64,000 bases of DNA, taken from contig NZ_KZ559469.1 in assembly GCF_002850745.1 (NCBI RefSeq), positions 513,901 through 577,900 on the forward strand. Reading direction: 5' to 3'. The position numbers and the translations under genes were made by a program. This document shows, in pieces, positions 16,952 through 25,044 of this stretch. Below the pieces are notes generated by a model. It made no database searches, had not been told where the DNA came from, and saw only the letters and a list, made by a program, of their open reading frames with translations. Positions within the stretch are counted from its first letter, which is position 1. Each line of letters starts with the position of its first letter. This DNA comes from Nonomuraea indica (lineage in GTDB: Bacteria > Actinomycetota > Actinomycetes > Streptosporangiales > Streptosporangiaceae).

Positions 16952-17602
16952 ATGCCTGACTCGTGGCCGTTCGCCGGGCTGCTGTCGCCGGCGGCCGCCG
17001 GCACCGCCGGCGCCGGCGAGCCCACCGCCCGCGAAATCGCCCGCGAAGAGGTGCCCGACGAGCTCCGCACGCTGGTGTTGCATGCCAAGACCGGCGACGC
17101 GGACGCCTTTGGCACGCTCTACGACCGCTACGTGGATCTGGTCTACCGCTACATCTACTACCGGGTGGGCTCCCATCCCCTGGCCGAGGACCTCACCAGC
17201 GAGACGTTCCTGCGCGCGCTGCGCCGCATCACCGACTTCACCTGGCAGGGCCGTGACTTCGGCGCCTGGCTGGTGACGATCGCCCGCAACCTGGTGACCG
17301 ACCACTTCAAGTCGGGGCGCTACCGGCTGGAGGTCACCACCGGCGAGGTGATCGACGTGCCGCTGGAAGGGGCGCACATCCCGGAGAACGCCGTGGTCAC
17401 GGCGGTCATCAACGACCGGGTGCTGCGTGCCGTACGGGAGCTCAACCCGGAGCAGCAGGAGTGCGTGGTGCTGCGGTTCCTGCACGGGCTGTCGCTCGCG
17501 GAGACCGCTCTCGTCATGGGCAAGAAGAGCGGGGCGGTCAAGGCGCTGCAGTTCCGCGCGGTGCGCGCGCTGGGCCGGGCCCTGCAGAACGAGCTGGCGT
17601 AA
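16952..17602 (+). CDS. bldN: BldN-like ECF sigma factor
   Basis: The 216-residue sigma factor has region 2 at about residues 45-115 (DAFGTLYDRYVDLVYRYIYYRVG, then LAEDLTSETFLRALRRI) and region 4 at about 150-210 (NPEQQECVVLRFLHGLSLAETALVMGKKSGAVKALQFRAVRAL). Sequence style and position right after rex and the glutaredoxin-like gene match BldN of Streptomyces, which directs genes for aerial growth. The N-terminal extension before region 2 is only about 40 residues, shorter than the processed pro-sequence described in S. coelicolor. The ATG at 16952 has an AGGGA ribosome binding site. The next ORF occupies the place of the anti-sigma gene rsbN. Confidence 0.82.
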   Translation: MPDSWPFAGLLSPAAAGTAGAGEPTAREIAREEVPDELRTLVLHAKTGDADAFGTLYDRYVDLVYRYIYYRVGSHPLAEDLTSETFLRALRRITDFTWQGRDFGAWLVTIARNLVTDHFKSGRYRLEVTTGEVIDVPLEGAHIPENAVVTAVINDRVLRAVRELNPEQQECVVLRFLHGLSLAETALVMGKKSGAVKALQFRAVRALGRALQNELA

Positions 17603-17672
17603 CCTCGCCGCCGTCCCGTCGTTAGGCATGTGCCATCACTGGATGTCTTCGCGGGGGCGTCAGGGAGCTGTC

Positions 17673-17897
17673 ATGGGTAGGTCGCGCAGTTCGCGCGAGC
17701 ACGTGCTGGATCACCTCGCGCAGTTGCGGCGGTCGCCCCTGCGGGGCGGGCCGAGCGACGCCTTCCGCGCGCGGCTGCGCGCGGAGCTGGTGTCCGGCCG
17801 CCCGCAGGCCGACCCGTCGCCGCCCGCCCTGCCGCCGCCGGCCGCTCCGCCCCCTCCGGCGGCGCCGTCGGCCGCGCCCCGGCGACTGGTGCCGTGA
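17673..17897 (+). CDS. Short anti-sigma-like ORF at the rsbN position
   Basis: The 74-residue product (ATG 17673, GGGAG ribosome binding site) has a basic, partly helical N-terminal half including [13 protein letters not shown] and [14 protein letters not shown], similar to the cytoplasmic start of RsbN/DUF5667-type anti-sigma proteins (a P-x-F-RARLR-x-LV pattern). It is followed by a proline/alanine-rich tail ending RRLVP. There is no membrane helix and no DUF5667 domain, and none of the three frames in the 130 bases downstream continues with one. It is either a minimal soluble anti-sigma factor or a degenerate rsbN. It lies 70 bases behind the bldN-like gene, probably in the same transcript. 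Confidence 0.6.
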   Translation: MGRSRSSREHVLDHLAQLRRSPLRGGPSDAFRARLRAELVSGRPQADPSPPALPPPAAPPPPAAPSAAPRRLVP

Positions 17898-18027
17898 CTG
17901 CCGCGGCTCGTCACGTCCGGCCGGCCGGGGCCATGACGGCGTGGGCCCTCACGACCTGCGGGCGGTACGGGCGGCCGCTCCGGCTGCATCGAGGGCCTGG
18001 CCGCGCCTCGTGGGTAAGCTGAAGCCC

Positions 18028-18903
18028 ATGTGGCGGCTAATCCGACGACGGCACGAGATCGAGGCGGAGATCGCCGGCGAGGCCGCGGCAGCGGCGGCGG
18101 TGACCGCTCCCCCCGCCGAGCCCGACCTCCAGGCGGCGGCCTTCTTCGACGTCGACAACACGATGATGCGCGGCGCGTCGATCTACCACTTCGCGCGCGG
18201 GCTCGCCACGCGGGGCATGTTCACCACCTCCGACCTGTTCAAGTTCGCGGTCGGGCAGGCGGTCTTCCGGCTGCGGGGCAACGAGAACCCCGAGCACATC
18301 GCGGTGGCCCGCGAGACGGCGCTGGCGTTCGTGGCGGGCGCCAAGGTCGACGACGTCGTACGGCTCGGCGAGGAGATCTACGACGAGGTGATGGCCGACC
18401 GCATCTGGGGCGGCACCCGCGCGCTGGCGCAGAGCCACCTGGACGCCGGCCAGCGGGTCTGGCTGGTCACCGCGACGCCCGTGGAGCTGGCCAGGGTGAT
18501 CGCCCAGCGGCTCGGCCTGACCGGCGCGCTCGGCACGGTGGCCGAGAGCACCGACGGCGTCTACACCGGGCGGCTGGTCGGCGACCTGCTGCACGGGCCG
18601 GCCAAGGCCGAGGCGGTGCGGGCGCTCGCCCGCCGCGAGGGCCTCGACCTGACCCGGTGCACCGCCTACAGCGACTCGGCCAACGACCTGCCCATGCTGT
18701 CGCTGGTCGGCCAGGCCGTCGCCATCAATCCCGACACCGAGCTGCGCGAGCACGCCAGGAAGCACGACTGGCCGATCAAGGACTTCCGCACCGGCCGCAA
18801 GGCGACGCTGACCGCGCTGCCGATCGCGGCCGGGGTGGGCGCGGTGGCGGGCGGTGTGGCCGCGGGCATCGCACTGCGCAAGCACTACCGCGGCCCCCGC
18901 TAG
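18028..18903 (+). CDS. HAD-IB family hydrolase (SerB-like phosphatase)
   Basis: The 291-residue protein contains the HAD motifs: nucleophile D41-V-D43-N-T45 in [11 protein letters not shown], motif II in [15 protein letters not shown], and motif IV in [16 protein letters not shown]. The helical cap between them is of the IB type seen in phosphoserine phosphatases and the CicA-like group. A hydrophobic segment ([20 protein letters not shown]) near the C-terminus could anchor it in the membrane. The substrate is unknown. I chose the ATG at 18028; GTG 18010 or earlier in-frame starts are possible, as no clear ribosome binding site decides. It follows the bldN-like gene pair. Confidence 0.88.
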   Translation: MWRLIRRRHEIEAEIAGEAAAAAAVTAPPAEPDLQAAAFFDVDNTMMRGASIYHFARGLATRGMFTTSDLFKFAVGQAVFRLRGNENPEHIAVARETALAFVAGAKVDDVVRLGEEIYDEVMADRIWGGTRALAQSHLDAGQRVWLVTATPVELARVIAQRLGLTGALGTVAESTDGVYTGRLVGDLLHGPAKAEAVRALARREGLDLTRCTAYSDSANDLPMLSLVGQAVAINPDTELREHARKHDWPIKDFRTGRKATLTALPIAAGVGAVAGGVAAGIALRKHYRGPR

Positions 18904-18907
18904 CCGG

Positions 18908-19741
18908 CTAGTACCAGATCCCCGGGATCCGGGCGGGCACGGTGTCCGCGACCTGCTCCTTGTCGATCACGTCTCCTTCCAGCGGCAGGTGCACGGTGGC
19001 CTCGCGGCCCCATGCCGAGAAGCGGGTGTCCGACTCCACTCCGAGGGTGGTGTTGGCGTAGGGCAGGACGGCCTTGGCGGTCACCCGCTCGACCAGGCCG
19101 GTCGGGCCGAGCCTGAGGGTGTAGGTGACCGTGCCGCGGCGGCCGATGCGGGTGCCGAAGCGCGAGGCGAAGGCGGAGGACACGGCGGCGAGCTTGGTGG
19201 CCTTGATGGACCCCTTGACCGCGCCGTCGCGCACGGAGGTGCGGTGGCGCAGGAGCGTCTTGAGCGTGGCGGGGTCCAGCACGTCGAGCAGCAGGTCGCT
19301 CGGCGGCAGGTCCGCCCGCCGGTAGCGCACCCAGCCGGCGCCGTTGGACAGGAGGGCCTGGTCGACCAGCGGGCCGGAGACGTAGCTCACACCCCGCGTG
19401 GAGATCGCCTGGATGGGCCCCTCCTGCAGCGCCTCGGTCTCCTCGGGCTGCTGCTTCAGCATGCGCCGGAGCATGTCCTCGCTGTAGCGCAGGGTGTGGG
19501 TCACGTCGGAGGCGGCCGCGCCCCGCGGGCCGAACCCGATCGTGCCCTCCACCTCGGAGGTGGCGGACAGGCCGCGGGCGTACGTCACCGTGGCCGTGGA
19601 TCGGAAGTTGACGGCCTTGCCGCGGCCTGACTCGGCCTGGAGCGCGTTGACCGGGTCGGGCTGGGTCGCCGCCTGCGCGGGCACGGCCGTGAGCTGGGCG
19701 ACGCCCACGGCCACGGCGACACCCACGATGGTTCGCTTCAT
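18908..19741 (-). CDS. Secreted protein downstream of the ECF-LCP pair
   Basis: The 277-residue product starts with a Sec signal peptide (MKRTIVGVAVAVGVAQLTAV followed by PAQA, cleavage near residue 25) and no further membrane helix. The mature part is mainly beta-strand like, reminiscent of the lipid-binding LppX/LprG-type fold, but lacks a lipobox cysteine; this resemblance is only at the level of pattern. It lies 76 bases downstream of the LCP gene on the same strand and converges with the HAD gene 4 bases away. A role outside the membrane in the same envelope-related unit is possible. Function unknown. Confidence 0.75.
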   Translation of the reverse strand: MKRTIVGVAVAVGVAQLTAVPAQAATQPDPVNALQAESGRGKAVNFRSTATVTYARGLSATSEVEGTIGFGPRGAAASDVTHTLRYSEDMLRRMLKQQPEETEALQEGPIQAISTRGVSYVSGPLVDQALLSNGAGWVRYRRADLPPSDLLLDVLDPATLKTLLRHRTSVRDGAVKGSIKATKLAAVSSAFASRFGTRIGRRGTVTYTLRLGPTGLVERVTAKAVLPYANTTLGVESDTRFSAWGREATVHLPLEGDVIDKEQVADTVPARIPGIWY

Positions 19742-19817
19742 AAGGTTTCCCTGGGAACGAGGGGGATGACGCGAACAATCTGGTGCATCGAAGATCGGTC
19801 GTCAATCCGCTTGCGGA

Positions 19818-20813
19818 CTATCGGAATCGTTCGAACAGCTCGCCGGCTTCAGGCTGCTTCCAGACGACCCTGTTCGGGTCGCGGGGGTCGGGCTTCCACG
19901 GCACGGTGATGGACACGAACCCCGCGGGCTGGTCCATGGTCATGGCGAGGGCGGTCATCGTCTCCAGGTCGAAAGCCGGGTCCGTCTTGACGGACCTGGT
20001 GGCGGTGGCGAGGAAGCCGCGCAGCCTGCCTGGCTCGTCCAGCAGCGACTGCCCCTTCCTGAGCATCGCCAGCAGGAGAGTCATCTGGCGCTTGATCCGC
20101 TGCACGTCCGAGCCGTCGCCGTGGTTGCGCAGCCGCATGTATCCGAGCGCCTTCTCTCCGTCGAGCAGGACCTTGCCTGCGGGGAGCTTCAGCTTGGCCT
20201 TCGGATCGTCGATCGGTTTCCTGATCAGGATCTCCACGCCGCCCAGGGCGTCGACCACCTCCTTGAAGGCGGCGAAGTCGAACTCCATCGTGTGGTCGAT
20301 CCGCACGTCGGTCAGCGTCTCGATGGTCTTGACGGTGCAGGTGAGCCCGCCCTTGTCGAACGCCGAGTTGATCATGTCGCGGCGGGGCGGCGCGGAGCCG
20401 CACCGGGGGATCTGGACCATGGAGTCCCTCGGGACGGCGATCGCGGTGATCTGCTTCCGGTCGGCGGGCAGGTGCACGAGCATGATGGTGTCCGAACGGG
20501 CGCCCGTGCGGAACCGAGGGGTGCCCGCCTGGCTGTCCGTGCCGACCAGCAGGATGTTCATCGCCCCGGTCACCTTCGGGGGCCGGGCCCCGACAGGGGG
20601 CGGCACGGTCTCGTGGCCGCTCAGCACCAAGGTGGGCACGGCCACGGCGATCGCGGTGGCCACCGCCGCGAGGGCCGTCACGAACCAGCCGATCCTGCGG
20701 CGGCGGGGCCGCTCGGTGAGCAGGCGGTTGCGCTGGCGGGCCAGCGTCGCCGGAGGCCGGTGCTCCAGCTCCGCGCCGAGGTCGCGCAGCAGTTTCAGGT
20801 CATCCATCGTCAC
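19818..20813 (-). CDS. LCP (LytR-CpsA-Psr) family protein with anti-sigma-like N-terminus
   Basis: The 331-residue protein has a short cytoplasmic N-terminus (MDDLKLLRDLGAELEHRPPA, then TLARQRNRLL), one membrane helix at about 42-64, and an extracytoplasmic LCP domain at about 82-260 (MNILLVGTDSQAG, RSDTIMLVHLPADRK, IAVPRDSMVQIP). LCP enzymes attach glycopolymers to peptidoglycan from lipid carriers. The N-terminal stretch looks like that of the CU044_5270-type membrane proteins that follow ECF sigma genes in Streptosporangiales, so it may also bind the sigma factor. The start (GTG 20813, or ATG 20807) overlaps the sigma gene stop as GTGA. Confidence 0.85.
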   Translation of the reverse strand: MTMDDLKLLRDLGAELEHRPPATLARQRNRLLTERPRRRRIGWFVTALAAVATAIAVAVPTLVLSGHETVPPPVGARPPKVTGAMNILLVGTDSQAGTPRFRTGARSDTIMLVHLPADRKQITAIAVPRDSMVQIPRCGSAPPRRDMINSAFDKGGLTCTVKTIETLTDVRIDHTMEFDFAAFKEVVDALGGVEILIRKPIDDPKAKLKLPAGKVLLDGEKALGYMRLRNHGDGSDVQRIKRQMTLLLAMLRKGQSLLDEPGRLRGFLATATRSVKTDPAFDLETMTALAMTMDQPAGFVSITVPWKPDPRDPNRVVWKQPEAGELFERFR

Positions 20814-21391
20814 GCCTCCTCCTGCAGGGGGTTGGTGTCACCAAGTGCCGCGCGGACCTTCCGCCTGCCCCGGTTGAGGCGGGAGCGCACGGTGCCGACC
20901 GGGATGCCGAGCGCCTGGGCGACCTCCACGTAGGTGAGGTCGCCCCAGGCGACGAGTAACAGCACGTCGCGGTCCTTGGCGGGCAGCGCCGCGAGCGCGC
21001 CGACCAGTTCCGGGCGGACGGCCTGCGCGCTCACCCCGCTGGCCACCCGCTCGGCCGGGGAGTCGACGTGGCCGTCGACCGGGGCCCGCAACAGTGCCCG
21101 GTAGCGGGCCGCCTCGGAGCGGTGGTGGCGGGACAGGAGCTTGGTGAGGATGCCGAACAGCCACGGCCGCGCGTCGGTGTAGGACAGGTCGTAGCTGCGG
21201 CGGCGGGAGAAGGCGACCAGGAACGTCTCTCCGACGAGGTCCTCGGCCGGCTCGGGGCCGAGTCGTTTGGAGACGTACCGGTAGAGCATGGCGGAGTAGC
21301 GGTCGAACAGCTCGGCGAACGCCTCCGGCTGGGTCCAGGAGGCTCGCACGAGGTCGGCGTCCGGACCCCGGGTGGCGGGTTGTGTGATCAT
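20810..21391 (-). CDS. ECF-type RNA polymerase sigma factor
   Basis: The 193-residue product starting at ATG 21391 has sigma region 2 (AFAELFDRYSAMLYRYVSKRLG, then PEPAEDLVGETFLVAFSRR) at about residues 22-85 and region 4 (LPAKDRDVLLLVAWGDLTYVEVAQALGIPVGTVRSRLNRGRRKV) at about 130-185. There is no extra domain. Its stop overlaps the start of an LCP-family membrane protein, so the two are probably made together and the partner may be its membrane-anchored regulator. An alternative start at 21436 would add 15 residues but has no good ribosome binding site. Target promoters are unknown. Confidence 0.88.
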   Translation of the reverse strand: MITQPATRGPDADLVRASWTQPEAFAELFDRYSAMLYRYVSKRLGPEPAEDLVGETFLVAFSRRRSYDLSYTDARPWLFGILTKLLSRHHRSEAARYRALLRAPVDGHVDSPAERVASGVSAQAVRPELVGALAALPAKDRDVLLLVAWGDLTYVEVAQALGIPVGTVRSRLNRGRRKVRAALGDTNPLQEEA

Positions 21392-21461
21392 CTCCGCCCT
21401 TCTGTGGGGAAGTCGGTCAGCGATGTATCGCCACAACCCGCCGCACGGGTTCGCCGAGGGG

Positions 21462-22256
21462 CTAGATCTCCTTCAGGAAGCCGCCGTCGACCACCAGTTC
21501 CGCTCCGGTCGTGCTGCCGGAACGCGGGGAGACGAGCTGGGCGATGACGTCGGCGATCTCCTGCGGGTGGACCAGGCGGCCGGTGGACAGCTTCATCATC
21601 TCGGGCGCCAGGGTCGCGATGACGCTGTCACGGTCGGCGCCCGCCATGCCGGCGATCACGTCGGCCGCGCCGCCGTCCTTGGTCCACCAGTCGGTGAGCA
21701 CGGGGCCGGGCGAGACGGTGTTCACCCGGATGCCCTGCGGGCCGTACTCCTCCGACAGGGCCTTGCTCACGTGGTTGAGCGCCGCCTTGGCGGCGCCGTA
21801 GTCGACGTTCATCGCCGACGGCTGGCGGGCCGAGCCCGAGGAGACGTTGACGATCGCGCCGCCGCCGCGCTCCAGCATCGCCGGTACGGCGGCGCGGACC
21901 ATCCGGACCACCGAGAACAGGTTGAACTCGAACATCTCCCGCCAGTCGTCGTCGCCCGGGGTCAGGGAGCCGACGCGGGGCAGGGTGACGCCGGGCGGCG
22001 GGCCACCCGCGTTGTTGACGAGGATGTCCACGCCGCCGAACTCCTCGACCGCGCGGGCCACGATCCGGGCGGGCGCCTGCGGGTCCATCAGGTCGGCGGC
22101 CACGTGGATCACCTTGTCGGGCAGGTCGGCCGTGCGCGTGCGGGAGGTCGCCACGACGTGCGCGCCCTCCTCGAACAGGGTGCGCGCGACGGCCAGGCCG
22201 ATGCCCTTGGAGGCGCCGGTGACGATGGCGACGCGTCCGGAAAGCTGCAGATCCAT
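21462..22256 (-). CDS. SDR family oxidoreductase
   Basis: The 264-residue protein is a classical short-chain dehydrogenase/reductase: cofactor motif TGASKGIG at 13-20, NNAGG at 81-85, and catalytic Ser139/140, Tyr153 and Lys157 (VNVSSGSA, VDYGAAKAAL). The fold suggests NAD(P)-dependent reduction of a carbonyl or oxidation of an alcohol; the substrate is unknown. The ATG is at 22256. It is separated by about 70 bases from the ECF sigma gene and by a similar gap from the acyltransferase gene, so an operon is unclear. Confidence 0.9.
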   Translation of the reverse strand: MDLQLSGRVAIVTGASKGIGLAVARTLFEEGAHVVATSRTRTADLPDKVIHVAADLMDPQAPARIVARAVEEFGGVDILVNNAGGPPPGVTLPRVGSLTPGDDDWREMFEFNLFSVVRMVRAAVPAMLERGGGAIVNVSSGSARQPSAMNVDYGAAKAALNHVSKALSEEYGPQGIRVNTVSPGPVLTDWWTKDGGAADVIAGMAGADRDSVIATLAPEMMKLSTGRLVHPQEIADVIAQLVSPRSGSTTGAELVVDGGFLKEI

Positions 22257-22325
22257 GGTGTTCCTTCATGCCGGTTGTCACTTGCACAGGCTGGAACACC
22301 GGCCTGCCGCCACCGGTTGCACGGA

Positions 22326-23228
22326 TCAGAGGAACGGCGGGAAAGCGTGCCCGCGGCGCAGCCGAAGCTCGTTGAGCATCTGCTGGACCAGCTCGCGCAC
22401 GTGGTCGGTGAGCTCGAACACCAGCATCGGGTCGTCGGCGTCGGACGGGTCGTAGGCGTCGGTGTGCACCGGCTCACCGAACTCGATCATCCACTTCGAC
22501 GGCAGCGGGACCAGGCCGAGCGGGCCGAGCAGCGGGAAGAACGGCGTGATGGGCAGGTAGGGCAGGCCGAGCAGCCGCGCCAGGGAGGCCAGGTCGCCGA
22601 TCTTGGGGTAGATCTCCTCGGCCCCGACGATCGCGGTGGGCACGATGGGCACGCCGGCCCTGATGGCCGAGGCCACGAAGCCGCCGCGGCCGAACCGCTG
22701 CAGCTTGTAGCGCTCGGAGAACGGCTTGCCGACGCCCTTGAAGCCCTCGGGGAACACCCCGACGAGCTCGCCCTTGCGCAGCAGCCGGTCGGCGTCCTCG
22801 GGGCAGGCCAGCGTGTGACCGGTCTTGCGCGCCAGGTGGCCCAGCACGGGAAGCTGATAGACCAGGTCGGCGCCGAGCAGCCGCAGGGGCCGGTCGGCCT
22901 CGTCGTGCAGCGCCACCTGCAGCATGAGGGCGTCGAGCGGCAGCGTGCCCGAGTGGTTGGCCACCACGAGCGCGCCGCTGTCGTGCGGCACGTTCTTCAG
23001 CTCGACGGTCTCGACCCGGAACCAGTGGTGGTAGAGCGGCCTGAGCAGCTCCAGCATGACCTTGTCGGTGAGCTCGGGATCGTAGCCGAACTCGTCGACC
23101 TCGTAGTCGCCGGTGATGCGCCGGCGCACGAACGCCAGCGCCTCGGCCAGCGGGTCGGGTGCGGGCTCGTCGTAGGACGGCGCGTCGGTGATCGGGATCA
23201 CCCGCGCCTCGCGGTCGGGGACGTTCAC
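22326..23228 (-). CDS. Lysophospholipid acyltransferase (PlsC-like) family protein
   Basis: The 300-residue protein carries the glycerolipid acyltransferase motifs NHSGTLPLD (His92, Asp99; the NHx4D block) and FPEG at 158-161. It probably transfers a fatty acyl chain to a lipid at the inner face of the membrane. The N-terminal 50 residues are acidic and precede the catalytic domain. The GTG start at 23228 overlaps the end of the epimerase gene as GTGA, so the two are coupled. The same gene pair occurs near bldN in other actinomycetes, as I recall; the acceptor lipid is not known. Confidence 0.88.
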   Translation of the reverse strand: MNVPDREARVIPITDAPSYDEPAPDPLAEALAFVRRRITGDYEVDEFGYDPELTDKVMLELLRPLYHHWFRVETVELKNVPHDSGALVVANHSGTLPLDALMLQVALHDEADRPLRLLGADLVYQLPVLGHLARKTGHTLACPEDADRLLRKGELVGVFPEGFKGVGKPFSERYKLQRFGRGGFVASAIRAGVPIVPTAIVGAEEIYPKIGDLASLARLLGLPYLPITPFFPLLGPLGLVPLPSKWMIEFGEPVHTDAYDPSDADDPMLVFELTDHVRELVQQMLNELRLRRGHAFPPFL

Positions 23229-24220
23229 CGTGGGACACCTCCGAACGGACGCAGCTCACGCGAACGCAGGTAGTCGTCGAACGCCGCCCCGGTGGTGAAC
23301 TTGGGCCGCCAGCCCAGCTCGGCCTCCAGCCGGCCGGCGTCGACCGCCCGGCCGTAGCTCATCAGCCTGAGCTGCTCGGGTGAGTAGTCGACCAGGCCCA
23401 TGCGCCGCACGGTGTTGCCCAGCATCCGGAAGGCCGGCGAGGGCAGCGGCAGCGGCATCCGGCCGGCCCGCCGCACGCACTGCGACAGCAGCAGCACGCC
23501 GGCCCCGGCCACGTTGAACGTGCCGGGGTGGTCCTCGGTCGCCGTCCGGCGCAGCACCTCGACCGCGTCGTCCTCGTGGACGAACTGCAGCCGCGGGTCG
23601 AAGCCGAACACGGTCGGCACCACGGGCTGGGTGAAGTAGCGGGTCAGCGGCGAGTCGACGCCCGGCCCCATGAAGTTGGCGAAGCGCAGCAGCGTCACGG
23701 TGACGTCGGGGCGGCGGCGCGCGAACCCGCGCACGTAGGCCTCGACCTCGGCCGCGTCCTTGGCGTAGCCGTGGACCGGCCCGTCGTGCGGCTCCAGGTC
23801 CTCGGTGAACACCGCCGGGTCCTTGGGGGACGAGCCGTAGACCGCGGTGGTGGAGCGCACCACGACCCGCCGGACGGTGGCCGACCGCTGGCAGGCGCCG
23901 AGCAGTTGCATGGCGCCGATGACGTTGTGCTCCTTCATCAGCGCCCGCCCGGCGTTCCGCGACGGAGCGCTGACCAGGCTCATGTGCACGACGGTGTCGA
24001 TGTCGGCGTCCGCGATCACCCGCGCGATGTCGGGGCTGCGCAGGTCAACGCGGACGAACTCGGTCCGCCCGAGGGAGACGCCGCCCTCTCGCGTCAGCGA
24101 GGGCGGCGGCACGGTGTCGACACCGATCACGCGGCTGATGCCCGGATCGGCAGCGAGAACGCTCGCCACCCGGGCGCCGATAGGGCGCGAGACCCCGGTG
24201 ACGAGCACGGTGTGGGTCAT
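23225..24220 (-). CDS. NAD-dependent epimerase/dehydratase family protein
   Basis: The 331-residue extended SDR has the N-terminal nucleotide-binding motif TGVSRPIGARVA (8-19), a central STTAVYGSSP segment and the active-site tyrosine/lysine pair in HGYAKDAAEVE. The later part (LRFANFMGPGVDSPLTRYF) is typical of sugar-nucleotide epimerases and related reductases. The substrate is not evident. It starts at ATG 24220 and overlaps the acyltransferase gene by 4 bases, suggesting a joint role in envelope lipid or sugar chemistry. The bTHX-like gene lies 23 bases upstream on the same strand. Confidence 0.88.
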   Translation of the reverse strand: MTHTVLVTGVSRPIGARVASVLAADPGISRVIGVDTVPPPSLTREGGVSLGRTEFVRVDLRSPDIARVIADADIDTVVHMSLVSAPSRNAGRALMKEHNVIGAMQLLGACQRSATVRRVVVRSTTAVYGSSPKDPAVFTEDLEPHDGPVHGYAKDAAEVEAYVRGFARRRPDVTVTLLRFANFMGPGVDSPLTRYFTQPVVPTVFGFDPRLQFVHEDDAVEVLRRTATEDHPGTFNVAGAGVLLLSQCVRRAGRMPLPLPSPAFRMLGNTVRRMGLVDYSPEQLRLMSYGRAVDAGRLEAELGWRPKFTTGAAFDDYLRSRELRPFGGVPR

Positions 24221-24243
24221 CAGCGCCTCGCAGCTGCGTCTGG

Positions 24244-24342
24244 TTACTTCTTGTTACGCCGCTGGATGCGCGTCTTCTTGAGCAGCTTGCGGTGCTTCTT
24301 CTTGGCCATCCGCTTGCGGCGCTTCTTGATCACAGAGCCCAC
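24244..24342 (-). CDS. bTHX/AURKAIP1-COX24 domain small basic protein
   Basis: A 32-residue, very basic protein (begins [21 protein letters not shown], ends in IQRRNKK when read in parts) runs from the GTG at 24342 to the TAA at 24244. The pattern of K/R-rich helix with the [12 protein letters not shown] core matches the actinobacterial family annotated as AURKAIP1/COX24-domain or bTHX-like protein, related to mitoribosomal mS38 and thought to bind the small ribosomal subunit. GGGGG lies upstream of the start. It sits between the epimerase and excisionase-type HTH genes, as in Streptomyces. Confidence 0.88.
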   Translation of the reverse strand: MGSVIKKRRKRMAKKKHRKLLKKTRIQRRNKK

Positions 24343-24441
24343 GGGACCCCCAGGTGGTGATAGCAAGGCTGAACCGATGTGCGAGCGCACACCGGGTCAC
24401 AGACTACCGGCGATCCACGGTAGATCGCCCCAAGGGGGGTG

Positions 24442-24467
24442 GCCCGGCCGCGTTGTGCCGGCCGGGC
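24442..24467 (-). terminator. Hairpin terminator after the HTH gene
   Basis: A perfect 9-bp stem (GCCCGGCCG and CGGCCGGGC) with an 8-base loop lies about 60 bases beyond the stop of the HTH gene and upstream of the bTHX-like gene. No U-tract. Just beyond it a second, overlapping pair of small palindromes (GGCGATC-N7-GATCGCC, 24409-24429) may belong to the bTHX promoter region. Confidence 0.6.
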
Positions 24468-24528
24468 TTCGCCCGCGTCGGCCATTCGCGGTGCGACCTC
24501 ACCTGTGCGTCACACCGCTACTCCTACG

Positions 24529-24732
24529 TCATCCTGCCTCGATGTAGGCCTCCCGGAGATAGTCGTGGACCGCCTGCTCGGGGACTCTGAACGATCTGCC
24601 GACACGGATGGCCGGAAGCTCGCCGGAGTGCACCAGCCGGTACACGGTCATCTTGGACACCCGCATGACCGTGGCGACTTCTGCCACGGTCAGGAACTTC
24701 ACCTCGCTGAGAGGTCTTTCGCCTGCACCCAT
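24529..24732 (-). CDS. Excisionase-family helix-turn-helix DNA-binding protein
   Basis: The 67-residue protein (ATG 24732) consists almost entirely of a MerR-like/excisionase winged helix: FLTVAEVATVMRVSKMTVYRL, then VHSGELPAIRVGRSFRVPEQAV. Such free-standing copies are highly conserved in actinomycetes next to the bTHX-like gene and are not linked to phage here. They are presumed transcription regulators. A second possible start at 24750 would add six residues; I prefer 24732 because the family typically begins a few residues before the RPLxEVKFLTV segment. The promoter and a palindrome at the predicted transcription start lie 190-240 bases upstream. Confidence 0.85.
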   Translation of the reverse strand: MGAGERPLSEVKFLTVAEVATVMRVSKMTVYRLVHSGELPAIRVGRSFRVPEQAVHDYLREAYIEAG

Positions 24733-25044
24733 CGGACGCCTCTTCCGCACGTGGTTTCCGGGTTATCCCCACTGGTGCCATTGCTCACGCACGTGTACTG
24801 CCGTCAGCGTAAGACGGGACTCCGAGTCGGCAAACCCCCCAGTTTCTCAGCCGCCGGAGCCGCGTGTCAGCCAGACCAGTAAAACACCTGGTCAGCAGCC
24901 TTCCGAGCACCTCGCCTGATCGTTGGAACTGTCCAACTTGTCACACATAAGAGTCGCCCAGGACGTGTCAAAAGTTGGCAAAGGGACAGCGAGCCTCTTG
25001 GAATGCAGGCGCGAAAAGACCGTATCGAGCTGACCGTTTTCGAC
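24733..25044. other. 312-bp gap upstream of the HTH gene
   Basis: No gene is seen. This is a lower-GC stretch that holds the inferred promoter and operator of the HTH gene (24922-24971) and an inverted repeat GACCAG-N8-CTGGTC near 24875-24895. The long leader (about 200 bases from the predicted transcription start to the ATG) is unusual and could be regulatory. Confidence 0.55.
24922..24971 (-). promoter_or_regulatory. Promoter of the HTH gene with palindrome at the start site
   Basis: On the minus strand TTGACA (24971-24966) is followed after 16 bases by TATGTG (24949-24944), a good vegetative-type promoter. The perfect palindrome GTTGGA-ACTG-TCCAAC at 24922-24937 starts 7 bases downstream of the -10, over the expected transcription start, where a repressor would act. 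The binding protein is unknown; the excisionase-type HTH product is one candidate. Confidence 0.6.

Noticed and set aside
24529..24732. Phage excisionase
   Set aside because: Although the fold is excisionase-like, the gene sits in conserved chromosomal context beside the bTHX-like gene, with no phage genes nearby.
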